Source: JADKAV01 sp963769435 (lineage in GTDB: Bacteria; Actinomycetota; Actinomycetes; S36-B12; UBA10799). From it: 64,000 nt of DNA. Both the position numbers and the translations under genes were made by a program. Each line of letters starts with the position of its first letter. Positions within the stretch are counted from its first letter, which is position 1. The stretch lies in contig CAVYLN010000002.1 of the NCBI GenBank assembly GCA_963769435.1, positions 1,550,001-1,614,000 on the forward strand. Direction: 5' to 3'. The notes under the pieces are model-generated. The model worked only from the letters and a program-made list of their open reading frames with translations. It did not search any database and was not told the origin of the DNA. Positions 42,654-51,560 of this stretch are shown piece after piece.

Positions 42654-43319
42654 ATGCATGACGAGGATGTCCGGCTCGCGGTCTACACATCGTTCGTGCA
42701 GACCGGGCAGCCGCCCACGGGTGCGGAGTTGGCCCGGAACCTGGAGCTCACGCCCGAATCCGTTCATGCGGCGCTGTATCAACTGGCCGCGGCCCGCCAC
42801 ATCGTGCTCGATGCACAAGGCCGCATCGTCATGGCGCACCCCTTCTCGGCCGTCCCCCTGGGCTTCTCGGTGATGGGCCACGACGTGCTGTGGTGGGGAG
42901 GTTGCGCCTGGGACTCCTTCGCCATCCCCCACCTGCTGCCTGACCAGACGGAGGTGCTGGTCGCAACACGGTGTCCGGGCTGCGATCGGCCGCACGCCTG
43001 GTCGGTCGGTGTCGGACAACCTCCACCGGGGGACCAAGTCGCGCACTTCCTCACGCCGACCGCTCGGATGTGGGACGACGTCGTGCACACCTGCGACAAC
43101 CAACGGATCTTCTGCGCGCAGAGGTGTGTCACCGAGTGGTTGGATCGCACGGGCCAGCAGCAGGGGTACGTGATGGACCTGCCGACGTTGTGGAGGCTGG
43201 CGGCCGGCTGGTACGCAGGGCGCCTCGACCGCGGCTACGTGCGCCGGGAGCCCGTCGAGGCCCTGGCGTACTTGCGCGAGGTGGGCCTGCACGGAGCCTT
43301 CTGGGGACTGCCGGACTAG
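42654..43319 (+). CDS. Alkylmercury lyase (MerB)-like family protein
   Basis: 221 residues. A winged-helix N-terminus (PTGAELARNLELTPESVHAAL) precedes a MerB-like core: AHPFSAVPLGFSV, then GGCAWDSFAIPHLL with Cys84 and Asp87 spaced as the MerB catalytic Cys96/Asp99, and IFCAQRC (Cys154/158) at the place of MerB Cys159. TRCPGC (107-110) adds a CxxC. The key residues are compatible with organomercury protonolysis, but no merA, merR or transport gene is adjacent. A broader role is likely, as for many actinobacterial relatives. Confidence 0.72.
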   Translation: MHDEDVRLAVYTSFVQTGQPPTGAELARNLELTPESVHAALYQLAAARHIVLDAQGRIVMAHPFSAVPLGFSVMGHDVLWWGGCAWDSFAIPHLLPDQTEVLVATRCPGCDRPHAWSVGVGQPPPGDQVAHFLTPTARMWDDVVHTCDNQRIFCAQRCVTEWLDRTGQQQGYVMDLPTLWRLAAGWYAGRLDRGYVRREPVEALAYLREVGLHGAFWGLPD

Positions 43320-43541
43320 ATCGATCGTGCCGGACGTGGCTGACCCAGCCGTGATCGGTGCGCCCGATACATCCCAGCCGGCGACATCACCCGGGCGGCG
43401 GCGGCCGACCTGACGTGTGGATGGCCGGTGCTGCGGTTACCGTTGAACAGGGATCCAGTCGGGTAGCAGGACCGTCTTCGCGCCTGCACCGGGAACCGCC
43501 GCCCGGCGGTCGGCGTCGGAGGATCAGGGAAACGGAGTGTC

Positions 43542-45428
43542 GTGGGCGATTCGGGTGAGGTGGGCGTCTGGCGCCGGCCGCGGACCTGGATTCTCGCGGT
43601 GGTGGCGCTGCTGGCGCTGTGGCTGCTGATCAGTCTCGCCCTGCTCGGCTGGCACGCGAAACAGGCGAACGCGGCGCTCGCGGCGATGACCGACCAGATC
43701 GCCGCCGGAGACCCGGCGGCCGCGGCGGAGTCCATCGAGAAAGCCCGCTCCAACACGACGGCCGCACAATCCGGCATCACCTCACTGCCCATCTCCGCAC
43801 TCGGCGTCGTGCCGTACTTCCGGACGAACCTGACCGGTGCCGACACGTTCCTGGACGCTGCGTTGGAGGTGCTCGATGCGGCCACCGTCACCAATGACGT
43901 CTACGCGAGATTGTCGGGCAACGACGGCGGCGGGGAGGCAGCCTTCCAGGACGGCACCATCAATGTCGCGGCACTGCAGGGGATCGAGCCTCAGATCGCG
44001 ACGATCTCCGACAACCTCTCCCAGGCCGATGAGTTCCTGGCGCAGATGCCGACCGATATCTCGCCGGTCCTGCGCGGTTACGTCGACGAGGCGCAGTCGC
44101 AGGTCGACGGCATCCAGACCGGGCTGCAGATCTACCAGGACATCCTGCCGGATCTGCCGACCCTGCTGGGCGAGAAGCGGCCCGCCACCTACCTTGTCGT
44201 CTTCCACAACCCCGGCGAGTTGTACGCCGGTGGTGGTGCCGCCCTGAGCGCGGCGCTGCTGCAGTTCGACAAGGGGAAGATGGAGGTCGTGGACAAGGGA
44301 GCCGTGAGCAGCCACTTCTTCCCCGGAAACCCCCGCGTGCCGTGGAATCCGGTCGCGAGGGGTCCGTACTACGCCGAGGAGAACGCGAAGGACGGGTTCG
44401 CCTGGTCCAACCTGCATCAGGACTACCGGATCACCGGCGAGGACATGATGCGGTCGTGGGTCGCGAACGGTGGGCAGCCAGTGGACGGTGTGATCTCACT
44501 GGACCCCATCGCCCTGCAGGCGGCCGTCGCAGCGACCGGGCCGATCGAGTCCGACCTGTATGGGGAGATCAACGCCGAGAACATGATCAGCAAACTGTTC
44601 TTCGAGGGCTACAACGAGGACCCCGCTGCGCAGGAACAGCGCCACCAGATCAACCAGCAGTTGCTCGACGAGATGATCAAGCGGATGCAGGACGGGAACG
44701 CCGCGCTGAGCATCGGGCGCGCGATCTTCTCCACCGCACCGAACCACGGGATCCGCATTCACCTGTCCGACGACCGGTTGGCCAAGGTCCTGCACGAAGC
44801 CAGGGCCGACGGCGCGCAGGCCGAACCCGAGCCGGACCGCATCGCGTTCTACACCCAGAACCAGAACGCGTCGAAGGTGGACATCTTCCAGGCCCGGGAG
44901 GTGATCCACGACGTTCGGCTCGAGGAGAACGGCTCCGCCTCCGTGGTCCAAACGGCAAGAATCACCAACGGTGCCCCTGCCGAGGGCGGCAGTCCGATCG
45001 AGGACCGGATCGGCTACACCACCCGTTGGGCGTTCCACTGGAACGTGGTGCTGCTGCCTGAGACCGCCGAGGACGTGAAGCTGGCCGCCAACCCGGGCGA
45101 GATCAAGACCGATGACCGCGTGTTCACCGATGTGGACGGCCGCAAAGCGATCCGGGTCGGCCGGTGGATCCCACCGGGTGGGAGCAGCTACATCACGGTG
45201 TCCTACCGTTTACCGGACGGGACGTTTGGCTCGGGCGGGAACCTGGAATACCGTGTCGGCGTCGAACATCAGTTGGCGATCAACAGCGTCGACCTGACGG
45301 TGAACGTGTCGGGGCCGTCGAAACCGCAGTCGTTGGAAGGGGAGTGGACCGTGAACGGTGAGCGCGCCTCCACCGGTTTCCTCGTCACGGAGCCGACGAC
45401 CCTGGCTCTTGGATTCGGTGACCGATGA
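43542..45428 (+). CDS. DUF4012 domain membrane-anchored protein
   Basis: 628 residues. One N-terminal transmembrane helix (TWILAVVALLALWLLISLALLG, about residues 15-36) anchors a large extracytoplasmic domain. NPGELYAGGGA is close to the DUF4012 hallmark, with GVISLDPIALQAAVAATGP and TQNQNASKVDIFQAREV further on. DUF4012 genes are regular members of actinobacterial exopolysaccharide loci, and this one heads such a locus; its biochemical role is unknown, possibly an attachment or LytR-like partner. GTG 43542 has GGAG a few bases upstream. Its stop overlaps the first hydrolase gene by 4 bp. The 222-bp gap before it has no clear feature. Confidence 0.82.
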   Translation: MGDSGEVGVWRRPRTWILAVVALLALWLLISLALLGWHAKQANAALAAMTDQIAAGDPAAAAESIEKARSNTTAAQSGITSLPISALGVVPYFRTNLTGADTFLDAALEVLDAATVTNDVYARLSGNDGGGEAAFQDGTINVAALQGIEPQIATISDNLSQADEFLAQMPTDISPVLRGYVDEAQSQVDGIQTGLQIYQDILPDLPTLLGEKRPATYLVVFHNPGELYAGGGAALSAALLQFDKGKMEVVDKGAVSSHFFPGNPRVPWNPVARGPYYAEENAKDGFAWSNLHQDYRITGEDMMRSWVANGGQPVDGVISLDPIALQAAVAATGPIESDLYGEINAENMISKLFFEGYNEDPAAQEQRHQINQQLLDEMIKRMQDGNAALSIGRAIFSTAPNHGIRIHLSDDRLAKVLHEARADGAQAEPEPDRIAFYTQNQNASKVDIFQAREVIHDVRLEENGSASVVQTARITNGAPAEGGSPIEDRIGYTTRWAFHWNVVLLPETAEDVKLAANPGEIKTDDRVFTDVDGRKAIRVGRWIPPGGSSYITVSYRLPDGTFGSGGNLEYRVGVEHQLAINSVDLTVNVSGPSKPQSLEGEWTVNGERASTGFLVTEPTTLALGFGDR

Positions 45429-46730
45429 TCCGACGCACACTGGTCGCCCTCGCGGTGACCGTGGCCATGGCTGCCTCCGTGGCACCCGCCACGGCCGCGG
45501 TGAAGCCGGTCGACCCGCCGCCGAAGGCCAAGTGGCAGAAGGTCGACTCGACACTGTTCGGCATGCACGTGGCGTCAGTCAGCGCGGGAAAGAAGTTCCC
45601 CGGCCGCCTCGGCGGCGTGCGCCTGTGGGACAACGGGGTGCGCTGGGACCAGATCGAGACCTCCCGGGGCGAGTTCGACTGGGAACGTCTGGACACAGCG
45701 GTGCGCACCGCTGAGGAGTCGGGCGCTCGCGAGATCTCCTACATCCTCGGATCCACCCCGGAATGGGCCGCCAAGTACGTCCGGCCCGACAAGTACTACT
45801 ACGGCGGCGGTACCGCATCGGAGCCCAAGAAGTTGACCTACTGGCGGGAATGGGTCCGCGCGGTCGCCACCCGCTACAAGGGCCGGATCACCAGCTACCA
45901 GATCTGGAACGAGGCGAATCTCGCGTCCTTCTACGCCCCGGAGCGGCCGAAGCACTGGAAGCGGATGGCGCTACTGACCGACATCGCAGCCGACGAGATC
46001 CGCGCGATCGACCGCAAGGCCAAGATCGTCAGCGCTTCGAGCACCGTGATCCAGGGCAAGAAGTTCACCACCGAGAGCTTCTTCTTCCGCTACCTGCGCT
46101 CGATCCGGAACCGCAAGGTGAAGCTCGACGCGATCGCCGTACATCTCTACCCCTGGACGACCAAGGGCCCCGGGGGAGGCACCCCGACCGAGCGCCTCGA
46201 AGGCCTGACGCTGGCTCGTGAGGTGACCTACGCGCCTCGGCTTCTCGAAGGTGCCCATGTGGGATACCGAGGTCAACTACGGCAACCGCCGCGACAACGG
46301 CCACGCCACCGAGGTCTTCAAGCCGAAGGTGGGTGCCGCGTACCTCGCCCGGACCTACGTGGACAGCCTGCGATACGACGTCACCAAGGTCTTCTGGTAC
46401 TCCTGGGAGTCCCACGTGATGGGCATCAGCACGACCGACGAGATCACCGGGGAGCCGGTGGCACCCGGCCTGGCGTACTTCACGATCCAGGACTGGCTGG
46501 AGGGCGCGAAGTGGGGGACCTGCTCCGACCAACGGGTGACCGTGTGCTCGTTGAAGCGCAAGGGTGAGCGCCAGTACCTGCTCTACGCGCGACTCGGCAC
46601 CACCCGCCGTGTGAAGTTGCCCAAGAAGTCCTTCGACGTGCGCGAGGTGTGCAGTCTCGACGGCACCTGCGAACGCATCAAGAAACGAACCGTCCGCGTG
46701 AAGCAGGCTCCCGTCCTGCTCGTTCCCTAG
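45425..46730 (+). CDS. Secreted clan A (GH39-like) glycoside hydrolase 1, one frameshift
   Basis: Exported TIM-barrel hydrolase, about 434 residues. The signal peptide ends near ATAAVKP. Conserved parts are STLFGMHVAS, VRLWDNGVRWDQIE, YILGSTPEWAA, YQIWNEAN (acid/base Glu, preceded by Asn) and WDTEVNYGNRR (nucleophile Glu). One extra C near 46232 in TACGCGCCTCGGC breaks the frame; removal joins VTYALGFSKV to PMWDTE. The C-terminus has a four-Cys module (WGTCSD, VTVCSL, VREVCSLDGTC). Two paralogues follow at 46743 and 49344. It probably trims or remodels the polysaccharide made by this locus. Coupled to DUF4012 by an ATGA overlap. Confidence 0.82.
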
Positions 46731-46742
46731 GGAGGAACCCGA

Positions 46743-47947
46743 ATGATTCGCATGGCCGCGATCGTGGCTGCCGGTCTGGTCGCCGTGCCCACCGCGGCGA
46801 CCGCCAAGACCGTCGAACCCGAGGCCTTCGGGATGCACGTGGCCTCGTTGGGGGCCGGGGCCAAACCGAGCCTGACCGTGAGCGCGGTGCGCCTGTGGGA
46901 CGCCGGGGTGCGGTGGGACCAGATCGAGCCAAGCAAGGGCCAGTACAACTGGGCGCCGCTGGATCGGGCCGTGGCCACGGCCAAGGCCTCCGGCGCCAAG
47001 GAGATCCTCTACGTGCTCGGTTCCACGCCGTCCTGGGCCGCCAAGACCTTCTCCAGCGTGGACCTGTACGGGCCAGGCACGGCGTCGTTCCCGAAGAAGA
47101 ACAAGTACTACCTGAAGTACGCGAAGGCCGTGGCGAAGCGCTACAAGGGGCAGATCACGGCCTATCAGATCTGGAACGAGGCGAACACCCGCAGTTTCTA
47201 CAACGGCGGCAAGTACGACGGCTGGATCAAACTGGCGACGTTGACCAAGACAGGCCTCCAAGACCATCCGCGCGGTGGACAAGCGGGCGGACATCGTGGC
47301 GGCCTCCAGCACCGTGATCCCGACTGCGAAGTTCCAGACCGAGAGCTTCTTCTACCGCTACCTGCGCGAACTCAAGAAGCAGCGGGCGAAGTTCGACGCC
47401 GTGAGCGTTCACCTCTACCCCGTCAACCCCAAGCAGGGTCCGGATGCGCGCGTGGCCAGCATCGCCGCGGTTCGGCAGGTCATGCGCCGGGTCGGCCTGA
47501 ACAAGCCACTGTGGGACACGGAGGTCAACTTCGGCGACCGGCGGAACGCGGCCGCACAGGTCGTGCCGAAGCCGAAGAAGGCCGCGACCTACGTCGCTCG
47601 CACGTACCTGGACTCGGCACAGTACGGCATTGCGCGCACGTTCTGGTACGGCTGGGACATCAACGTGCTGGGCATCTCCACCACCAACCCGGACGGCTCG
47701 GCCACCCGCGCCGGCACGCGCCTTCCTCAACGTGCGCGACTGGATGTCCGCCGGTTCGTGGAGGGGCTGCAAGACCAAGGGCACGGTCACCACGTGCAAG
47801 GTCGGCAAGACCCGGATCGTCTACTCGAGCAAGAAGAAGACCGTCAAACGGCCTTCAGGGGTCACCCAGGTATGCAAACTGACCGGCAAGTGCACAGCCG
47901 CACCGACCCGGATCAAGGTGTCGTCGGCGCCAGTTCGTTTGGCCTGA
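46743..47947 (+). CDS. Secreted clan A (GH39-like) glycoside hydrolase 2, two frameshifts
   Basis: Paralogue of the preceding gene, starting 12 bp after it, about 400 residues. It has a signal peptide (1-20, ending ATAKT), then EAFGMHVASLG, VRLWDAGVRWDQIE, YVLGSTPSWAA, YQIWNEANTRSFY (acid/base), WDTEVNFGDRR (nucleophile) and FWYGWDINVLGISTT. Extra bases near 47262 (ACAGGCCTCC, should give TASKTIRAV) and near 47712 (ACGCGCC, should give TAFLNVRDW) split it into three frames, each +1. The C-terminal Cys module is shorter (RGCKTK, TTCKVG, TQVCKLTGKC). Same predicted role as its neighbours. Confidence 0.82.
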
Positions 47948-47974
47948 CGCCGCCTCCTTGGACGAGGTGAGCGC

Positions 47975-48054
47975 GCCTGCGCACGAGGCCCAGCCCGCCT
48001 GCGCACGAGGTTCAGCCAGCCTGCGCACGAGGCCCAGCCCGCCTGCGCACGAGG
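47975..48054. repeat. 22-bp tandem repeat, 3.6 copies
   Basis: The unit GCCTGCGCACGAGGCCCAGC (plus CC) starts at 47975, 47997, 48019 and 48041. Copies 1 and 3 are identical; copy 2 has TTCAGCCA in place of CCCAGCCC. The fourth runs into the family B hairpin at 48051. There are no spacers, so this is not a CRISPR. The gap 47948-48255 (308 bp) holds this repeat, the hairpin and a short promoter region. Confidence 0.8.
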
Positions 48055-48124
48055 TTGGAGGTTGTGCACGAGGTTGGAGAAGCCACGCGTGCGTTCTCCA
48101 ACGTGGTGCACATTCTCCAACCTC
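48051..48124. repeat. Family B long hairpin, copy 2
   Basis: Left arm GAGGTTGGAGGTTGTGCAC (48051-48069) is identical to that at 21850-21868. Right arm GTGCACATTCTCCAACCTC (48106-48124) pairs with it at nearly all positions, with an inner GTTGGAGAA/TTCTCCAAC stem around CACGCGTG. Confidence 0.78.
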
Positions 48125-48255
48125 GTGGGCTGCCAACGGGGTTCACCCCGGTGCGGCCCCGAACGGGCCCCGCAACAGTGCGACTGGCTAAGTTACAAGA
48201 CGCTAGCCTCGGCGTCGGTGGTTGGCTCAGCGGCACGAACGGGACGGGAGTGAAC

Positions 48256-49347
48256 GTGACGGGTCGAAGGATCGCACTGCTCGGCACCCGCGGGATCCCT
48301 GCGCGCCACGGTGGGTTCGAAACGGCCGTGCAGCACATCGGGCCGGGCCTGGTGGACCGCGGATGGGACGTCACCGTCTACTGCCGCAACCCTGGGCAGA
48401 AGATCCGGGACTTCGAGGACACGCGGTTGGTCAACCTTCCGGCCCTGCGAGTCAAGTCCGCGGAGACCCTCAGCCACACCGCGCTGTCCACGGGCCACGC
48501 CCTGTTCGGCCACTACGACGCCGCGATCGTCTTCAACAGCGGCAACGCCCCTTTCGTCGCCCCGCTGCGCTGGCGGGGGCTTCCCGTGGCCGTGCACATC
48601 GACGGCCTCGAGGCCCAGCGGGCGAAGTGGGAGGGCTTCGGCGCCCGGTACTACGCCTGGGCCGAGCGCACGTCGGTGAAGCACGCGGATGCGGTGATCG
48701 CGGACGCACGTGCTATCGCCGATCACGTGCGCGCGCAGTACGGGCGCGAGAGCGTCTACCTGCCGTACGGCGCCGAATTGATCGACCCCCCGACACCGCG
48801 GGTCGCGGAACTGGGTCTGGCCCCGGACGAGTACCACCTGTGCGTGGCCCGGTTCGAACCCGAGAACCACGTGCTGGAGATCGTGCGCGGCTACCGAGCC
48901 AGCGACGCCCGTCTACCGCTGGTGGTCGTCGGTGCCGCCAGCTACTCCCACGAATACGCGCTGGCGGTGCAGCAAGCCGCGGCGGGCGACCCCCGGATCC
49001 GCCTCGTGGGGGCCGTGTGGGACCAGGATCTGCTGGACCAGGTGTACTGCGGGGCGCGCAGTGTCCTGCATGGACACTCGGTGGGGGGCACGAACCCGTC
49101 ACTGCTGCGTGCCATGGGCGCCGGCACGGCGATCACCGCCTACGACTGCGTTTTCAACCGGGAGGTGACCGGCGGCCACGCGCGGTGGTTCACCGACGAG
49201 GAGGGAGTCGCGGTGGCGCTCGAGCACGACGAGAGCGTGCGCGACGGTCGCGGCGCGGCTGTCCGGGCACGCGCGGAGACCGCCTACCGGTGGGACGACG
49301 TGATCGACGGCTACGCAGACCTGTGCCAACGGCTGGTGAGCCGGTGA
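48256..49347 (+). CDS. Glycosyltransferase with DUF1972 domain (rhamnosyltransferase-like, GT4)
   Basis: 363 residues, GT-B fold. The N-terminus (RIALLGTRGIPARHGGFET) is the DUF1972 signature found in rhamnosyl- and related transferases. The C-terminal Rossmann half has CVARFEPENHVLEIVRGY, the donor-site HSVGGTNPSLLRAMGAG (Glu-containing E-x7-E type loop replaced by NPSLLRAMG) and AYDCVFNREV. It probably adds a deoxyhexose to the growing repeat unit on the cytosolic face. Start GTG 48256 has GGGAG at 5-6 bp; GTG 48250 is an alternative. Promoter -10 TAGCCT lies about 40 bp upstream. Its stop overlaps hydrolase 3 (GTGA). Confidence 0.85.
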   Translation: MTGRRIALLGTRGIPARHGGFETAVQHIGPGLVDRGWDVTVYCRNPGQKIRDFEDTRLVNLPALRVKSAETLSHTALSTGHALFGHYDAAIVFNSGNAPFVAPLRWRGLPVAVHIDGLEAQRAKWEGFGARYYAWAERTSVKHADAVIADARAIADHVRAQYGRESVYLPYGAELIDPPTPRVAELGLAPDEYHLCVARFEPENHVLEIVRGYRASDARLPLVVVGAASYSHEYALAVQQAAAGDPRIRLVGAVWDQDLLDQVYCGARSVLHGHSVGGTNPSLLRAMGAGTAITAYDCVFNREVTGGHARWFTDEEGVAVALEHDESVRDGRGAAVRARAETAYRWDDVIDGYADLCQRLVSR

Positions 49348-50551
49348 TCGGGGTGAGTGCTGCGGTCGGTGCCCTGCTCATCGCGGGGGCGACCCCCGGT
49401 GTGCCGATCCCTTCGGCGGCATTCGGCCAGCACGTGGCCAACATCGCCGCCGCCGCACCCGAAGGGGTGCAACTGACCTCTCGTACGGCTGTGGGACACC
49501 GGTACCCGCTGGGATGAGGTCGAAACCGCACCCGACCAGTACACCTGGGACACACTCGACGCCGCCGTCGACAACGCGCGCGCGGCCGGTGCCACGGACA
49601 TCCTGTACGTCCTGGGCTCCACTCCGCAGTGGGCCGCAGAAGACCCCGAACTCCCCGGACTCTACGGCCCGGGCACGCACGTCCCTGCCCCGCAGCACCG
49701 AGGACTACGTGGACTTCGTGCGCGAGGTCGCGAACCGGTACAGAGGCCGGATCAACGCCTACCAGATCTGGAACGAGGCGAACACCCGGAGTTTCTACGA
49801 AGGCGACTGGACCAAACTCGCGAAGTTGACCCGCCGGGCTCACGACGCGATCAAGCTGATCGATCCGACCGCGCAGGTGGTGGCGGCCTCCAGCACGGTC
49901 ATCCCCGGAAGGCTGTTCCAGACGGAGAGTTTCTTCGTCCGCTACGCCCGTGCGCTGCACGAGGCCGGTGATCCGATGGATGCGATGGCCGTTCACCTCT
50001 ATCCCGTGGACACCAGCAAAGGCCCGGACGCTCGCGTGCGCTCGATCAAGGCCGCGCAGAGGGTCCTGAACAAGGTGGGAATCGACAAGCCGCTGTGGGA
50101 CACCGAGGTCAACTACGGCGACCGCAGACCGGGCCTGCCCACGGTGGTCCCGGACCCGACCACCGCCGTGGCCTACGTGGCGCGAACGTACCTGGACTCG
50201 GCGACCCTGGGGATCTCGCGCACCTACTGGTACGGATGGGACCTCGGGGTCCTGGGAATCGACATGACCGATCCGGCCGGCATCACGGCTGCGGGACGTG
50301 CCTTCCTGACAGTCCGCGAGTGGCTCACCGACGCCCGCCCGGCCGGGTGTCAGAACGACGGTGGCCTGCGTCGTTGTCATTTCACGGCCTCCGACGGAAC
50401 GCCGTTCACGGTGGTGTGGGCGCGCTCGGCGACTGTGGGTGTCGACGCGACCGGCTATGAGGTATGCAGGCTCGACGGCACGTGCACGGACGGGGGGCCG
50501 GACCTGCTCGTGGACGGCCAACCGGTGTTGCTGAGGGGGGTCGGGGACTGA
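49344..50551 (+). CDS. Secreted clan A (GH39-like) glycoside hydrolase 3, two frameshifts
   Basis: Third paralogue, about 401 residues after repair. The short hydrophobic N-terminus (AAVGALLIAGATPG) is a weak signal peptide. Then follow AAFGQHVANIA, VRLWDTGTRWDEVE, YVLGSTPQWAA, YQIWNEANTRSFY (acid/base), WDTEVNYGDRR (nucleophile) and YWYGWDLGVLGIDMT. Extra single bases near 49480 (ACCTCTCGTACGG, should give TSVRLW) and near 49685 split it. The Cys module is AGCQND, RRCHF, YEVCRLDGTC. The GTGA overlap with the glycosyltransferase makes this hydrolase part of the biosynthetic operon, arguing for a role in processing the polymer rather than scavenging. Confidence 0.82.
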
Positions 50552-50678
50552 GGCCGCTCGGCACTCGACAACCCACACGCACAGCCGGGGATACGACCAG
50601 GTCACAGGCAGCGGACAGGAGAATGGGCCGATCGCGGCGGGATAGACTCGGCCCCGCACACACTTGAGGGAGTCCCGG

Positions 50679-51560
50679 TTGGCGCTGCAGACAGAATCCT
50701 CGCCCACTGCGGGGCTGCTCGTGTCCATGCGCCCGAAGCAGTGGATCAAGAACCTGCTGGTGGTTGCGGTGCCGTTGGCCGCGGGTACGTTGTTCGAACC
50801 CGCGGTGATCGCGAAGACAGCCCTGGCATTCGTCAGCATGTGCGCGGCGTCCGCGGCTGTCTACCTGACCAACGACCTCCTCGATCGACAGGCCGACCTA
50901 CGACACCCAGTGAAGCGTCACCGGCCCATCGCAGCCGGGCAGGTATCCGTGCGACTTGCCACCACCGCGGCCATCGCTCTGGCGGCGGTGTCGCTGATCC
51001 TGCCCTTGCTGTTCGGCAGTCCCAACCTCGACATCCTCATCCTGACCTACCTTCTCCTGCAGGTTCTGTACGTGTTCTGGGCCAAGCACCAGCCCGTCCT
51101 GGATCTGGCCTGCATCGCCGCCGGGTTCGTGCTGCGGGCGGTGGCCGGAGGTGTGGCGGTGGGGATTCCCACCAGCACCTGGTTCCTCACCGTCACGGCG
51201 GCCTCGGCGATGTTCGTCGTGTCGGGCAAGCGCTACAGCGAACTGGTCACGCAGGGCGTCTCCGGGACACGGGCCGGGCTCTCGGGGTACTCCGAGGGGT
51301 ACTTGCGGTTCGTGTGGGGCGTCTCGGTGGGCATCGCAGTGGTCTTCTACGGACTCTGGGCCGCCGAACTGGGCAACGGTGGCAGCGCGATGTGGGCACG
51401 TCTGTCCGTCGTCCCGTTCGTGCTGCTGCTGCTCCGGTACGCCCGGGATATCGACTCCGGGGCGGCCGAGGCGCCGGAGGACATCCTGTGGGGCGACCGG
51501 GTCCTGCAAGCGCTGGGCGTCACGTGGGGAGTCATGTTCATGCTGCAGGTGTTCGGATGA
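50679..51560 (+). CDS. ubiA: Decaprenyl-phosphate phosphoribosyltransferase (UbiA family)
   Basis: 293 residues, eight to nine transmembrane helices. Signatures are RPKQWIKNLLV (residues about 18-28), the first Asp-rich motif NDLLDRQADLRHPVKRHRPIAAG (cited as NDLLDRQAD) and YSEGYLRFVWGV. It matches Rv3806c-type enzymes, which transfer phosphoribose from PRPP to decaprenyl phosphate, the first step to decaprenyl-phosphoryl-arabinose. TTG 50679 was chosen because GAGGGAG lies 6-7 bp upstream; TTG 50664 is longer. The stop overlaps the next gene (DprE1-like), which catalyses the following oxidation. The pair implies arabinofuranose-containing polymers. Confidence 0.88.
   Translation: MALQTESSPTAGLLVSMRPKQWIKNLLVVAVPLAAGTLFEPAVIAKTALAFVSMCAASAAVYLTNDLLDRQADLRHPVKRHRPIAAGQVSVRLATTAAIALAAVSLILPLLFGSPNLDILILTYLLLQVLYVFWAKHQPVLDLACIAAGFVLRAVAGGVAVGIPTSTWFLTVTAASAMFVVSGKRYSELVTQGVSGTRAGLSGYSEGYLRFVWGVSVGIAVVFYGLWAAELGNGGSAMWARLSVVPFVLLLLRYARDIDSGAAEAPEDILWGDRVLQALGVTWGVMFMLQVFG

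Noticed and set aside
42490..43319. Integrated element at the tRNA-Leu 3' end
   Set aside because: No integrase, no repeated tRNA 3' segment downstream and no change in base composition were seen.
43320..43541. Possible small gene before the DUF4012 gene
   Set aside because: Short open stretches exist on both strands but none has a start signal plus protein-like composition; I see only a leader or promoter region.
47975..48054. Possible CRISPR array
   Set aside because: The 22-bp units are contiguous with no unique spacers, and no cas gene is nearby.
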